Shown: piece after piece, positions 1 to 5,176 of the stretch | Position numbering within the stretch: the first letter of the stretch is position 1 | Layout of the letters: every line of letters starts with the position of its first letter | Assembly (NCBI GenBank): GCA_028708485.1 | Contig: JAQVYZ010000062.1 | Span: forward strand, 1 to 6,247 | Length of the DNA stretch: 6,247 nucleotides | Direction of reading: 5' to 3' | Origin: Caldisericia bacterium | GTDB taxonomy: Bacteria; Caldisericota; Caldisericia; UBA6126 | Made by a program: the position numbers and the translations under genes | The notes under the pieces: generated by a model | Told to the model about the DNA's origin: nothing | Database searches by the model: none | Seen by the model: the letters and a program-made list of their open reading frames with translations, nothing else

Positions 1-948
1 TTGTTTCTCAATTTGAAAAGGTTCTGATCTAACCCAAAGAGAATCTTCCGATGTCGAAACCTCTAAAAAAAAGGTTCCGGATTCAACAGGATTGATTAAT
101 CCAAATTCTTTTTCAAACAAGACTTTAAATTCTCCGCTATTATCAACGTCTACAGGTGTGATAAAAGTGATTGTCTGGTCAGAAAGAGCAAATCGATTGT
201 TATTAGGCTTATCATTGACTTTAATCGAATAAACCGGAATCTTATCCAGATCATAAGCAAAACGTATCTCCTTGGGGAAACGAATTCTGATTCTGCTTTG
301 ATTGAAAGACATCTGGCCTCCGCGACCAACTCGAAAACGTATTTCATAAGAAGCGTTTTGAAAAAAACCTGCCGGGGAAGGTGTGACTACCGGGATACCG
401 GTTGGCTCCCCTAAATGGCTTTCCACAATTTCAAACGTCTCGGAAACAAATGTTTCAATCTCTTTTGCTGTAGAAATCTTGAGTTTATAAAAACCAGGAG
501 TGGCAGGGTTAACAATCCCTACCCTGTCTGTGATAGTCAGGTTGACCTTTTCATACCCCGGAATAGCCGGATTCAATTCCATGTGGATGTTGAATTTAAT
601 AGAATTTTCACGGTAGTTAATCTCAGGCAAACCTTGGCAGGCTGAGCAAGGAGAGGCACCGATATAGATGGATTCAATAATTCTTTTCAGTTCATTGGTT
701 CTTTCTATCGGATCCTCCGGAAGTTCCGGTAATGTAGCTTCTTTTGGCCAAGTTACTTTTATCCAGTCATGGACTTCTAATGCTTTATCTAATTTCATCA
801 CCACTAAATAGGTGGCTTTCGTTCCTATTCGTCTTGGTTTGACGGTGATCTGGATATCTTGTATTCCGGTGATCTGGATCATAGGTGAAAAAAGAATACA
901 AATAAAAATACCAAACCCTATTATCAATGCAGAACACTTTTTTCGCAT
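1..948 (-). CDS. Exported protein with two Ig-like NPxxxG repeats and a CxxC motif (3' end outside window)
   Basis: An uninterrupted frame of 316 codons starts at ATG 948 and is still open at base 1, so the C-terminus is missing. The N-terminus is a signal peptide or membrane anchor: basic RKK at residues 2-4, then a hydrophobic run at about 7-21, with no clear cleavage or lipoprotein motif. Two related beta-rich units follow, about 29-178 and 184-316. Each ends in the same pattern: G-I/L-V/I-NP-x-x-x-G at 144-152 and 283-291, then an aromatic-rich strand, a ST motif, and SE/FxI. Similar units occur in surface proteins of several anaerobic bacteria; I know this as a pattern, not a named family. 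The first unit carries a CxxC pair (C101, C104) in an insertion absent from the second. An AAAGG at 953-957 lies 4 nt before the start. The 44-bp gap to rodA suggests cotranscription. The exact role is unknown; a cell-surface or adhesive function is an inference. Confidence 0.85.
   Translation of the reverse strand, partial: MRKKCSALIIGFGIFICILFSPMIQITGIQDIQITVKPRRIGTKATYLVVMKLDKALEVHDWIKVTWPKEATLPELPEDPIERTNELKRIIESIYIGASPCSACQGLPEINYRENSIKFNIHMELNPAIPGYEKVNLTITDRVGIVNPATPGFYKLKISTAKEIETFVSETFEIVESHLGEPTGIPVVTPSPAGFFQNASYEIRFRVGRGGQMSFNQSRIRIRFPKEIRFAYDLDKIPVYSIKVNDKPNNNRFALSDQTITFITPVDVDNSGEFKVLFEKEFGLINPVESGTFFLEVSTSEDSLWVRSEPFQIEKQ
844..879. repeat. Short direct repeat, two 12-nt copies 24 nt apart
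   Basis: GGTGATCTGGAT occurs at 844-855 and again at 868-879 on the plus strand. On the coding (minus) strand this gives the peptide IQIT twice, at residues 24-27 and 32-35, just after the hydrophobic N-terminal segment of the exported protein. The period of 24 nt keeps the frame, so a small in-frame tandem duplication is a likely origin. Confidence 0.6.
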
Positions 949-992
949 AATACCTTTATTATACTAGCTTTTTTTGAATTTTTCGATGTGAT

Positions 993-2108
993 CTAAAACT
1001 CGATTTTTTTTCGATGGATTTGGGCATAATAGACAATTCCCGCTGCTATAAAATTTGTCAGCAAAGCACTTCCTCCATAACTGATAAAGGGTAAGGGTAT
1101 ACCGGTTACCGGCATGAGGGAGATGTTCATGGCTATATTGGTAAAAAATTGGATCAGCCAATAGCATGCCACGCCTAGCACGACAATTTTCAAGTAATTT
1201 GATTCTGAATGTAAAAAGATATCTAACGTACACATAAGGAGGGCAATAAATAAAACAATGAGCAATAAACTACCCAATAATCCAAATTCTTCCCCGATCA
1301 CTGAAAAGATAAAATCAGAATACTGTGTATCCGGAAGAAACCGCATTTTGGATTGTGTACCCTGCAGGAAACCTTTTCCGTGAATACCTCCTGAGCCGAT
1401 AGCAATTAAGGCTTGCATGATACTCCATCCTTCGCCGGTTGGATCAGCTTCAGGATTCAGAAATGTTAAGAGTCGCTGGATCTGATAATCATGAATCAGG
1501 TATTTTCTGGCAGGAAAAAAAGCTAGAACCATCAATCCGTTTGATAATAAAACGTAACCAAATCCAAGTCTTGATATAAAGGTCATACTAAGAAAGATCA
1601 GTAATATAACCGAAGCGGTACCAAGATCCGGCTGAAGCACCACCAAGAAAAAGGGGAGAACAGAATACATGCTTCCCTCAAAAAAAGCTCTCCAATTCGA
1701 TTTCTTTGGATTTGTATACACTTTTGCAAGCATGAGAATTAAGGCTATTTTGATAAATTCTGACGGTTGAAAAAGTTTTGCAGATCCAATCTGTATCCAA
1801 CGGTACACTGATTCATTTCCGATATGAAGAATTCGATATACAAGCAGAACCAATAAAAGTGTGATAGATACCCAATAAAAAACAGAAGTGATATCCTGGA
1901 AACTATCTCTGGGAAGAAAGATAATCAGAATGAACAATAAGAATCCCAAACCCATAAAAATAAAGTGCTTCATCATCAGGACTTGTGAGGCGTGCATTGA
2001 AAAACTGGCGCTGTAAATCGAAATAATACCAAAAAGCAGTAAGCTAATGATGGTTAGCAGAAATGGATAATGAGGATTATTCATTATTCTTCGGTTTATT
2101 TCAGTCAA
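993..2108 (-). CDS. rodA: RodA, SEDS-family peptidoglycan glycosyltransferase
   Basis: RodA polymerises lipid II into glycan strands in the cytoplasmic membrane during side-wall elongation, working with a class B penicillin-binding protein and MreB. The product has 371 residues, typical for RodA, with about ten hydrophobic segments. Family signatures in order are RWIQIG (103-108), FQPSEFIK (113-120), QPDLGTA (159-165), the NPEADPTGEGW stretch (218-228), IGSGG (237-241), GKG..GTQS (244-253), the catalytic-region D265 in SDFIFSVIGEE, and PVTGIPLPFISYGG (333-346). The GTQS/FLP-x-x-x-x-DFIF stretch resembles E. coli RodA more than FtsW. The start is a TTG preceded 9 nt upstream by GAGAGGGTGG; an in-frame ATG at residue 9 (2084) has a poorer site. 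No mreB, mrdA or division genes are visible. The exported-protein gene follows 44 bp downstream. Confident family call; RodA over FtsW or SpoVE is likely. Confidence 0.94.
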   Translation of the reverse strand: MTEINRRIMNNPHYPFLLTIISLLLFGIISIYSASFSMHASQVLMMKHFIFMGLGFLLFILIIFLPRDSFQDITSVFYWVSITLLLVLLVYRILHIGNESVYRWIQIGSAKLFQPSEFIKIALILMLAKVYTNPKKSNWRAFFEGSMYSVLPFFLVVLQPDLGTASVILLIFLSMTFISRLGFGYVLLSNGLMVLAFFPARKYLIHDYQIQRLLTFLNPEADPTGEGWSIMQALIAIGSGGIHGKGFLQGTQSKMRFLPDTQYSDFIFSVIGEEFGLLGSLLLIVLFIALLMCTLDIFLHSESNYLKIVVLGVACYWLIQFFTNIAMNISLMPVTGIPLPFISYGGSALLTNFIAAGIVYYAQIHRKKIEF

Positions 2109-2117
2109 TTCTGTTAT

Positions 2118-2127
2118 CCACCCTCTC
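2118..2127 (-). promoter_or_regulatory. Ribosome binding site deciding the TTG start of rodA
   Basis: The coding strand reads GAGAGGGTGG, ending 9 nt before the TTG at 2108. No comparable purine-rich site precedes the ATG eight codons later, so the TTG is preferred. Confidence 0.55.
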
Positions 2128-2160
2128 TAAGGTATCTGATATCCTAAAAAACTCTTTTTG

Positions 2161-2188
2161 ATTATATCCACAATCTCAAAATTTTGCA
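2161..2188 (-). promoter_or_regulatory. Candidate promoter for rodA
   Basis: A perfect TATAAT on the minus strand (2161-2166) is preceded after 16 bp by TGCAAA (2183-2188), a weak -35 match. It would place the transcript start roughly 45 nt upstream of the TTG start. AT-rich sequence makes chance matches common, so this rests mainly on the perfect -10 and its position. Confidence 0.35.
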
Positions 2189-2243
2189 TCTTTGTTTTTC
2201 TCGTTGGATCTTTAAAAAATATTCTTTTTATGTCGTAAAAAAA

Positions 2244-2274
2244 TTGAATTTTATTCAAAACATGATAGTATATT
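2244..2274 (+). promoter_or_regulatory. Candidate promoter for the RRM gene
   Basis: TTGAAT at 2244-2249 could be a -35 box. A TAGTATATT stretch at 2266-2274 offers -10 options: TAGTAT at 16 bp spacing or TATATT at 19 bp. Transcription would start near 2280 and give a leader of about 90 nt that holds the pairing elements described at 2288-2366. The TTGAAT is also the left arm of an inverted repeat (TTGAAT-TTT-ATTCAA, 2244-2258). Confidence 0.3.
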
Positions 2275-2287
2275 TTTCCGTTATTAC

Positions 2288-2366
2288 TGTTCGCGTGTTG
2301 GTTAAGATCGGTACACGTTCTCCAACATGATAGATCAAGTGAACAAAAATTGAAAAGTGTTGGAGG
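2288..2366 (+). promoter_or_regulatory. Structured 5' leader able to sequester the RRM gene's Shine-Dalgarno site
   Basis: CTCCAACA (2320-2327) is perfectly complementary to TGTTGGAG (2358-2365), which contains most of the GGAGG ribosome binding site (2362-2366). This 8-bp stem with a 30-nt loop would block initiation. The same CCAACA can instead pair with an upstream TGTTGG (2296-2301); with flanking bases this is an 8-bp helix, CGTGTTGG (2294-2301) with CCAACATG (2322-2329), containing one G-U pair. That fold leaves the ribosome site free and can be enclosed by TGTTCGC (2288-2294) with GTGAACA (2339-2345), though base 2294 cannot be used in both helices. The complementarity is seen directly; the switch behaviour is inferred. 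Cold or temperature control, or autoregulation by the RRM protein, are possible triggers. It matches no riboswitch class I recognise. Confidence 0.5.
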
Positions 2367-2370
2367 AAAT

Positions 2371-2670
2371 ATGAACATTTTTGTAGGAAATTTGTCGTTT
2401 GACATGACCGAAGATGAATTAAGAGAAGAATTCAGCCAGTTTGGTCAGATTAGTTCTTTGTCGATTCTGAAAGACAAGATGACTAACCGTTCCAGAGGTT
2501 TTGCTTTCGTTGAAATGCCTAACGATGAAGAGGCAAATGCTTCTATTGCAGCGTTAAATGGCAAAAGCGTAAAAGGCAGACAGATTAATGTTGCCGAAGC
2601 AAGACCAAGAGAAGAAAGGTCCCGTGACAGCAGACCAAGATCCAATTTTAACCGTAACCGTTCCTGGTAA
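2371..2670 (+). CDS. Single-RRM RNA-binding protein
   Basis: This 99-residue protein is one complete RNA recognition motif plus a short basic tail. It binds single-stranded RNA, presumably acting in the cytoplasm on mRNA stability, structure or translation. RNP2 is IFVGNL (3-8) and RNP1 is RGFAFVEM (42-49), with the expected aromatic residues F4, F44 and F46. The domain ends at about residue 77, and the tail (78-99) is rich in R, S and N (RPREERSRDSRPR), as in cyanobacterial Rbp and other bacterial RRM proteins. ATG 2371 follows GGAGG (2362-2366) by 4 nt; an upstream in-frame TTG at 2350 lacks such a site and would extend the protein ahead of the canonical RRM first strand. The gene is monocistronic: divergent from rodA, followed by its own terminator, and preceded by a foldable leader. 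Relatives are often cold-induced, which is family knowledge and not shown here. Confidence 0.95.
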   Translation: MNIFVGNLSFDMTEDELREEFSQFGQISSLSILKDKMTNRSRGFAFVEMPNDEEANASIAALNGKSVKGRQINVAEARPREERSRDSRPRSNFNRNRSW

Positions 2671-2694
2671 TAACAACAAGCAATTACTTTAGAA

Positions 2695-2715
2695 ACATCA
2701 CGGACTGGGTGATGT
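2695..2715 (+). repeat. Second perfect hairpin overlapping the terminator
   Basis: ACATCAC (2695-2701) and GTGATGT (2709-2715) are perfect reverse complements around a 7-nt loop (GGACTGG). That loop is the left arm of the terminator stem, so the two hairpins cannot both form fully. The layout is a-b-a'-b' with no spacer bases, like an antiterminator or terminator pair. Confidence 0.6.
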
Positions 2716-2730
2716 CCAGTCCGTTTTTTT
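2700..2730 (+). terminator. Intrinsic terminator of the RRM gene
   Basis: ACGGACTGG (2700-2708) and CCAGTCCGT (2716-2724) form a perfect 9-bp stem with a 7-nt loop, followed by a T run through 2730. It lies 29 nt after the RRM stop codon and 7 nt before the end of the convergent polyferredoxin gene. On the minus strand no long T run follows the stem, so it is mainly a plus-strand terminator. Confidence 0.92.
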
Positions 2731-2737
2731 ACCTCTT

Positions 2738-4234
2738 TTATTTTCGTTTTTGTTGAATTGAGCACTTTTCGTGGCATGATCCGCATTCGATGCAGGAATA
2801 AGCATCGATCTGCAAGGAGGTATCATTTTGCCTAAGTGCATCCGATTGACAGGTTTTTCTGCAGATTGAACAGTTCTCACATTCGACAGATTTTCCGATC
2901 CATCGTATCTTCAGTTTTTCTCCCAGCCATGATGCCAACCCAAGTAAGAATCCTAAGGGGCATACATACTTACAGAAAGGTCTGTGGAAAAAAAGAGCCA
3001 TAAGTCCTACCAAGCTAAAGAAAATTAATAACAGGATAGTTCCGGATAACTGAAAGGGAATTTTAAAAGGATCATATTCGCATAATAAGGAAATTTTCCA
3101 GACAAAGGCGATCATGAATACCGAGAAAAATACTAATCCCGGTAACAAAGTAGACCAAGGAAATTTCTTTTTTTTAGAGTTGGATATCACTGGAAATCTG
3201 AATAAAAACTCTTGCAAGACTCCGTGAGGGCAAATCCATCCGCAAAACACCCTGCCAAACATCATACTGACCAAAAAAAGCAAAGATAAGAACACTACAG
3301 AGAAGATGCCCAATGGTGTGGAAAATCCAAATAGCGGAGCTTTCTCGACCAAACCGATCGTGCACAAACAGCCTCCGGTGTAGAAACCAAGGTATCCAAG
3401 CGAGACCAGGTTGATCAGGTATCGAAATTTATTCTGGAAAGAAATATTCAGGATAATCGAGATAAATAAGAGCATAATTAATATATAAAACTCATACTTC
3501 ATAAAATAATCAGACCATTTTTGTTGTGAAATAGGTATTTTTTTACTTGTGTTACTGATCTCATTCTCTGTGTTTTGGGTGGTAGGTTCTGTCGCTACAG
3601 GCGGATTACTCAATCCTGAACCAGGGGAAGGAGTGGAAATATTGGCAGCGGGAGGCGTGGGAGTAACAGAGAGAGGAGAAGGTGGTTTTTCCTGAATAGA
3701 TGGCTTTGGCTTGGTTTCAACCGGGTGTTGGATTGAATTCGATTCCGCAGGAGGAGTCTCAGGGACAGGTGGTTCCGTGGCAGGAGGGGGAGAGGGTTCC
3801 GTTGTTGGTGGTGGTGGAATGGGGTCTTCCTGAATCAATTCTTTCACATGAAAAACAGCTTTGTATGGACGAATAGGGAACAATTCACAGGTATTGGAAA
3901 CGGTAACATAGGCATCACCCGTTGTTGGAAAGAGCACCACGACTTCTTTCTTCCAGTTAAAACCTTCTACCACCCAATCAGTTTGAGATTCAATCTGGCA
4001 ATTCTCAGCATTGATGAAAATTCCTGACACATCCTGCTTACATTTTTTATGAATCACCTGTCTGCTAATTGTGATGGTTTGTTTTTCATGCTGGTTAACA
4101 TCAATGTTTGATGGACTTATATACAATTCGCAGGAGAATATAGGGGGAATAAAAGCAACCAGTGAATAAGCGATAAGCATAAAAAGAAAAAAAGTTCTGA
4201 TGTACTGCATCGGTCTCATGTTGTAATATTTCAT
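2738..4234 (-). CDS. NosR/NapH-type 4Fe-4S membrane protein with exported N-terminal domain
   Basis: Probably a membrane electron-transfer protein. From ATG 4234 it has 498 residues: signal or anchor segment (15-33), an exported beta-rich domain (about 35-133) with four cysteines (C35, C65, C79, C116), a proline/threonine-rich linker (about 136-220), then about five membrane segments between 248 and 416. The membrane part shows the Fer4_5/NapH hallmarks CGWICPHG (C331, C335) and CKYVCPLG (C421, C425), plus GGCLC (C289, C291). The C-terminus carries two CxxCxxCxxxC ferredoxin clusters (C452/455/458/462 and C481/484/487/491), both without the usual trailing proline. NapH and NosR relatives pass electrons from quinol or a flavin domain to periplasmic reductases; no FMN domain is seen and no reductase is nearby. 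The start is uncertain: no candidate has a good ribosome site, and a TTG at 4276 and ATGs at 4219 and 4210 are alternatives. It lies 94 bp downstream of the crotonase gene on the same strand. Confidence 0.88.
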   Translation of the reverse strand: MKYYNMRPMQYIRTFFLFMLIAYSLVAFIPPIFSCELYISPSNIDVNQHEKQTITISRQVIHKKCKQDVSGIFINAENCQIESQTDWVVEGFNWKKEVVVLFPTTGDAYVTVSNTCELFPIRPYKAVFHVKELIQEDPIPPPPTTEPSPPPATEPPVPETPPAESNSIQHPVETKPKPSIQEKPPSPLSVTPTPPAANISTPSPGSGLSNPPVATEPTTQNTENEISNTSKKIPISQQKWSDYFMKYEFYILIMLLFISIILNISFQNKFRYLINLVSLGYLGFYTGGCLCTIGLVEKAPLFGFSTPLGIFSVVFLSLLFLVSMMFGRVFCGWICPHGVLQEFLFRFPVISNSKKKKFPWSTLLPGLVFFSVFMIAFVWKISLLCEYDPFKIPFQLSGTILLLIFFSLVGLMALFFHRPFCKYVCPLGFLLGLASWLGEKLKIRWIGKSVECENCSICRKTCQSDALRQNDTSLQIDAYSCIECGSCHEKCSIQQKRK

Positions 4235-4253
4235 GTCTATACTATACAAAGCA

Positions 4254-4259
4254 ATTATA
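4254..4259 (-). promoter_or_regulatory. Possible -10 box for the polyferredoxin gene
   Basis: The minus strand reads TATAAT here, which would start transcription some 10-15 nt before the ATG at 4234. No good -35 match lies at normal spacing. The 94-bp gap (4235-4328) shows no clear terminator after the crotonase gene, so readthrough from that gene is equally possible. Confidence 0.25.
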
Positions 4260-4328
4260 AAAAAATTGTGAAGCAAAAAGAAAAGAATTGTGAAAAAACC
4301 TATTTAAAAAAATGCATTTCAAAGGAAG

Positions 4329-5063
4329 CTATGTTTTTTTACTTAAACTCCGGGTAATGGTGAAGGCATTTAATTCATCCGGCACCCGCAATCTTCGAAG
4401 AAGATCGATTACTTTTCCTGCGTTTTCTTTCATATAAGCGATGACGGGTGGTTCCATGGCTGCAATCTCTTTACAAATAATAAGCACTTTCTTGGATATC
4501 TCATCAGCAGAAAAAACCTGATTAATGATTCCTTTATCAAGAGCAAGATCAGCGTCAATAATATTACCCCTGAATAGTAATTCCTTAGTAAAACGTATTC
4601 CAGCTATGTCTATTAAATTAGTAATTCCACCGTAAACCGGACTATTTAATTGCTTGATACCGGGAAAACCGAATCGAGCCTGCGGACTTGCGTAAACCAG
4701 GTCAGCCAATAATGTGATTTCAAAACCTCCGTCAAAAGCATCTCCGGATACTTCACAAATAATAGGCTTCCTGATCTCGCTAAGCTTGTTGAATACCTTC
4801 CATCCAAATTCAATATAATCAGCTACTTCAAGATTTGAATGATTCTCAATCTCTTTTGGATCTAACCCTTTAGAAAAACATGTTTGGTTACCACGAATAA
4901 GAATAACCTTTACTTCTTTGCTGTGATGAAAAACTTTTAAACCATTCTTGAGCTCTCGAAGCATTTTTATCGAGATCAAGTTATCTCCGGAATTGTCAGA
5001 AAGAGTTATGATGCCGATGTAATCTTCAATGGAAAAAGAAAGATTGAACCATTCTTCTCTCAA
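4329..5063 (-). CDS. Enoyl-CoA hydratase/isomerase (crotonase) superfamily protein, atypical active site
   Basis: The 244-residue protein has the crotonase fold signatures. The first oxyanion-hole motif is CFSKGLD (62-68), the second is DGGFE (111-115), followed by ADLVYAS (120-126), RFGFPG (130-135) and a KGIINQVF segment (177-184) typical of the superfamily. Such proteins act on acyl-CoA thioesters in the cytoplasm as hydratases, isomerases, hydrolases or lyases. The glutamate equivalent to rat mitochondrial hydratase E144 is present (E115), but the position of E164, 20 residues on, is G135. Ordinary syn-hydration is therefore doubtful, and the substrate cannot be named. The TTG start at 5063 is well supported by AAGGAGG 5 nt upstream. 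No acyl-CoA dehydrogenase, thiolase or CoA ligase gene is in the window. The gene is divergent from the GHKL ATPase gene and upstream of the polyferredoxin gene. Confidence 0.9.
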   Translation of the reverse strand: MREEWFNLSFSIEDYIGIITLSDNSGDNLISIKMLRELKNGLKVFHHSKEVKVILIRGNQTCFSKGLDPKEIENHSNLEVADYIEFGWKVFNKLSEIRKPIICEVSGDAFDGGFEITLLADLVYASPQARFGFPGIKQLNSPVYGGITNLIDIAGIRFTKELLFRGNIIDADLALDKGIINQVFSADEISKKVLIICKEIAAMEPPVIAYMKENAGKVIDLLRRLRVPDELNAFTITRSLSKKT

Positions 5064-5068
5064 TTTCT

Positions 5069-5075
5069 CCTCCTT
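5069..5075 (-). promoter_or_regulatory. Strong Shine-Dalgarno site fixing the TTG start of the crotonase gene
   Basis: The coding strand reads AAGGAGG, ending 5 nt before TTG 5061-5063. It directly abuts the AGAATATATTCT palindrome at 5076-5087. Confidence 0.8.
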
Positions 5076-5087
5076 AGAATATATTCT
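5076..5087. promoter_or_regulatory. 12-bp perfect palindrome, possible operator
   Basis: AGAATATATTCT is its own reverse complement. It sits immediately upstream of the crotonase Shine-Dalgarno site, downstream of that gene's likely -10 box. Its position would suit a repressor site. A related but imperfect AGAA/TTCT repeat lies at 5120-5130. No regulator gene is visible. Confidence 0.35.
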
Positions 5088-5113
5088 GATAAAGTATTTG
5101 TAATAATGATACC

Positions 5114-5141
5114 ATTATATAGAATTTCTACCAATTGAAAA
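5114..5141 (-). promoter_or_regulatory. Candidate promoter for the crotonase gene
   Basis: The minus strand has a perfect TATAAT (5114-5119) with TTTTCA (5136-5141), four of six bases of the -35 consensus, 16 bp upstream. Transcription would begin about 45 nt before the TTG start. No equally good plus-strand promoter for the ATPase gene was seen in the 113-bp gap; the TATAGA at 5118-5123 is the best -10 option and overlaps this one. Confidence 0.4.
5120..5130. repeat. Short inverted repeat TAGAA-T-TTCTA
   Basis: Five-base arms (5120-5124 and 5126-5130) flank one central base. It lies between the -35 and -10 boxes of the candidate crotonase promoter and shares the AGAA/TTCT arms of the palindrome at 5076-5087, 43 bp away centre to centre. 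Confidence 0.3.
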
Positions 5142-5176
5142 AACTGGTGAGAAAAAAAACTACGAGGTGACTTTAG

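Noticed and set aside
415..645. Plus-strand open frame of 76 codons
   Set aside because: It is antisense to the exported-protein gene, whose frame is open across all of 1-948 and shows repeat structure.
958..963. TATAAT-like box on the minus strand in the 44-bp gap before the exported-protein gene
   Set aside because: It would start transcription almost at the ATG, leaving no ribosome site in the message, and there is no -35 match; cotranscription with rodA is simpler.
964..1233. Minus-strand open frame of 89 codons
   Set aside because: It lies inside rodA in another frame; the RodA signatures settle the coding frame.
2127..2405. Minus-strand open frame of 92 codons between rodA and the RRM gene, or a 20-residue version starting at its last ATG
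   Set aside because: It overlaps the RRM start and leader, has no ribosome site and its composition looks like translated AT-rich noncoding DNA.
2445..2786. Minus-strand open frame of 113 codons antisense to the RRM gene
   Set aside because: It is antisense to a clear RRM domain, crosses the terminator and runs into the polyferredoxin gene; no domain is recognisable.
4130..4141. Possible lipoprotein box IFSC at the end of the polyferredoxin signal segment
   Set aside because: Phenylalanine is at the position normally held by A, S, T or V, so it is a poor lipobox; an ordinary signal or anchor is as likely.
4301..4328. Possible terminator after the crotonase gene (AAATGCATTT followed by T run on the minus strand)
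   Set aside because: The dyad has no loop and is all A/T apart from two bases, so a stable hairpin is unlikely.
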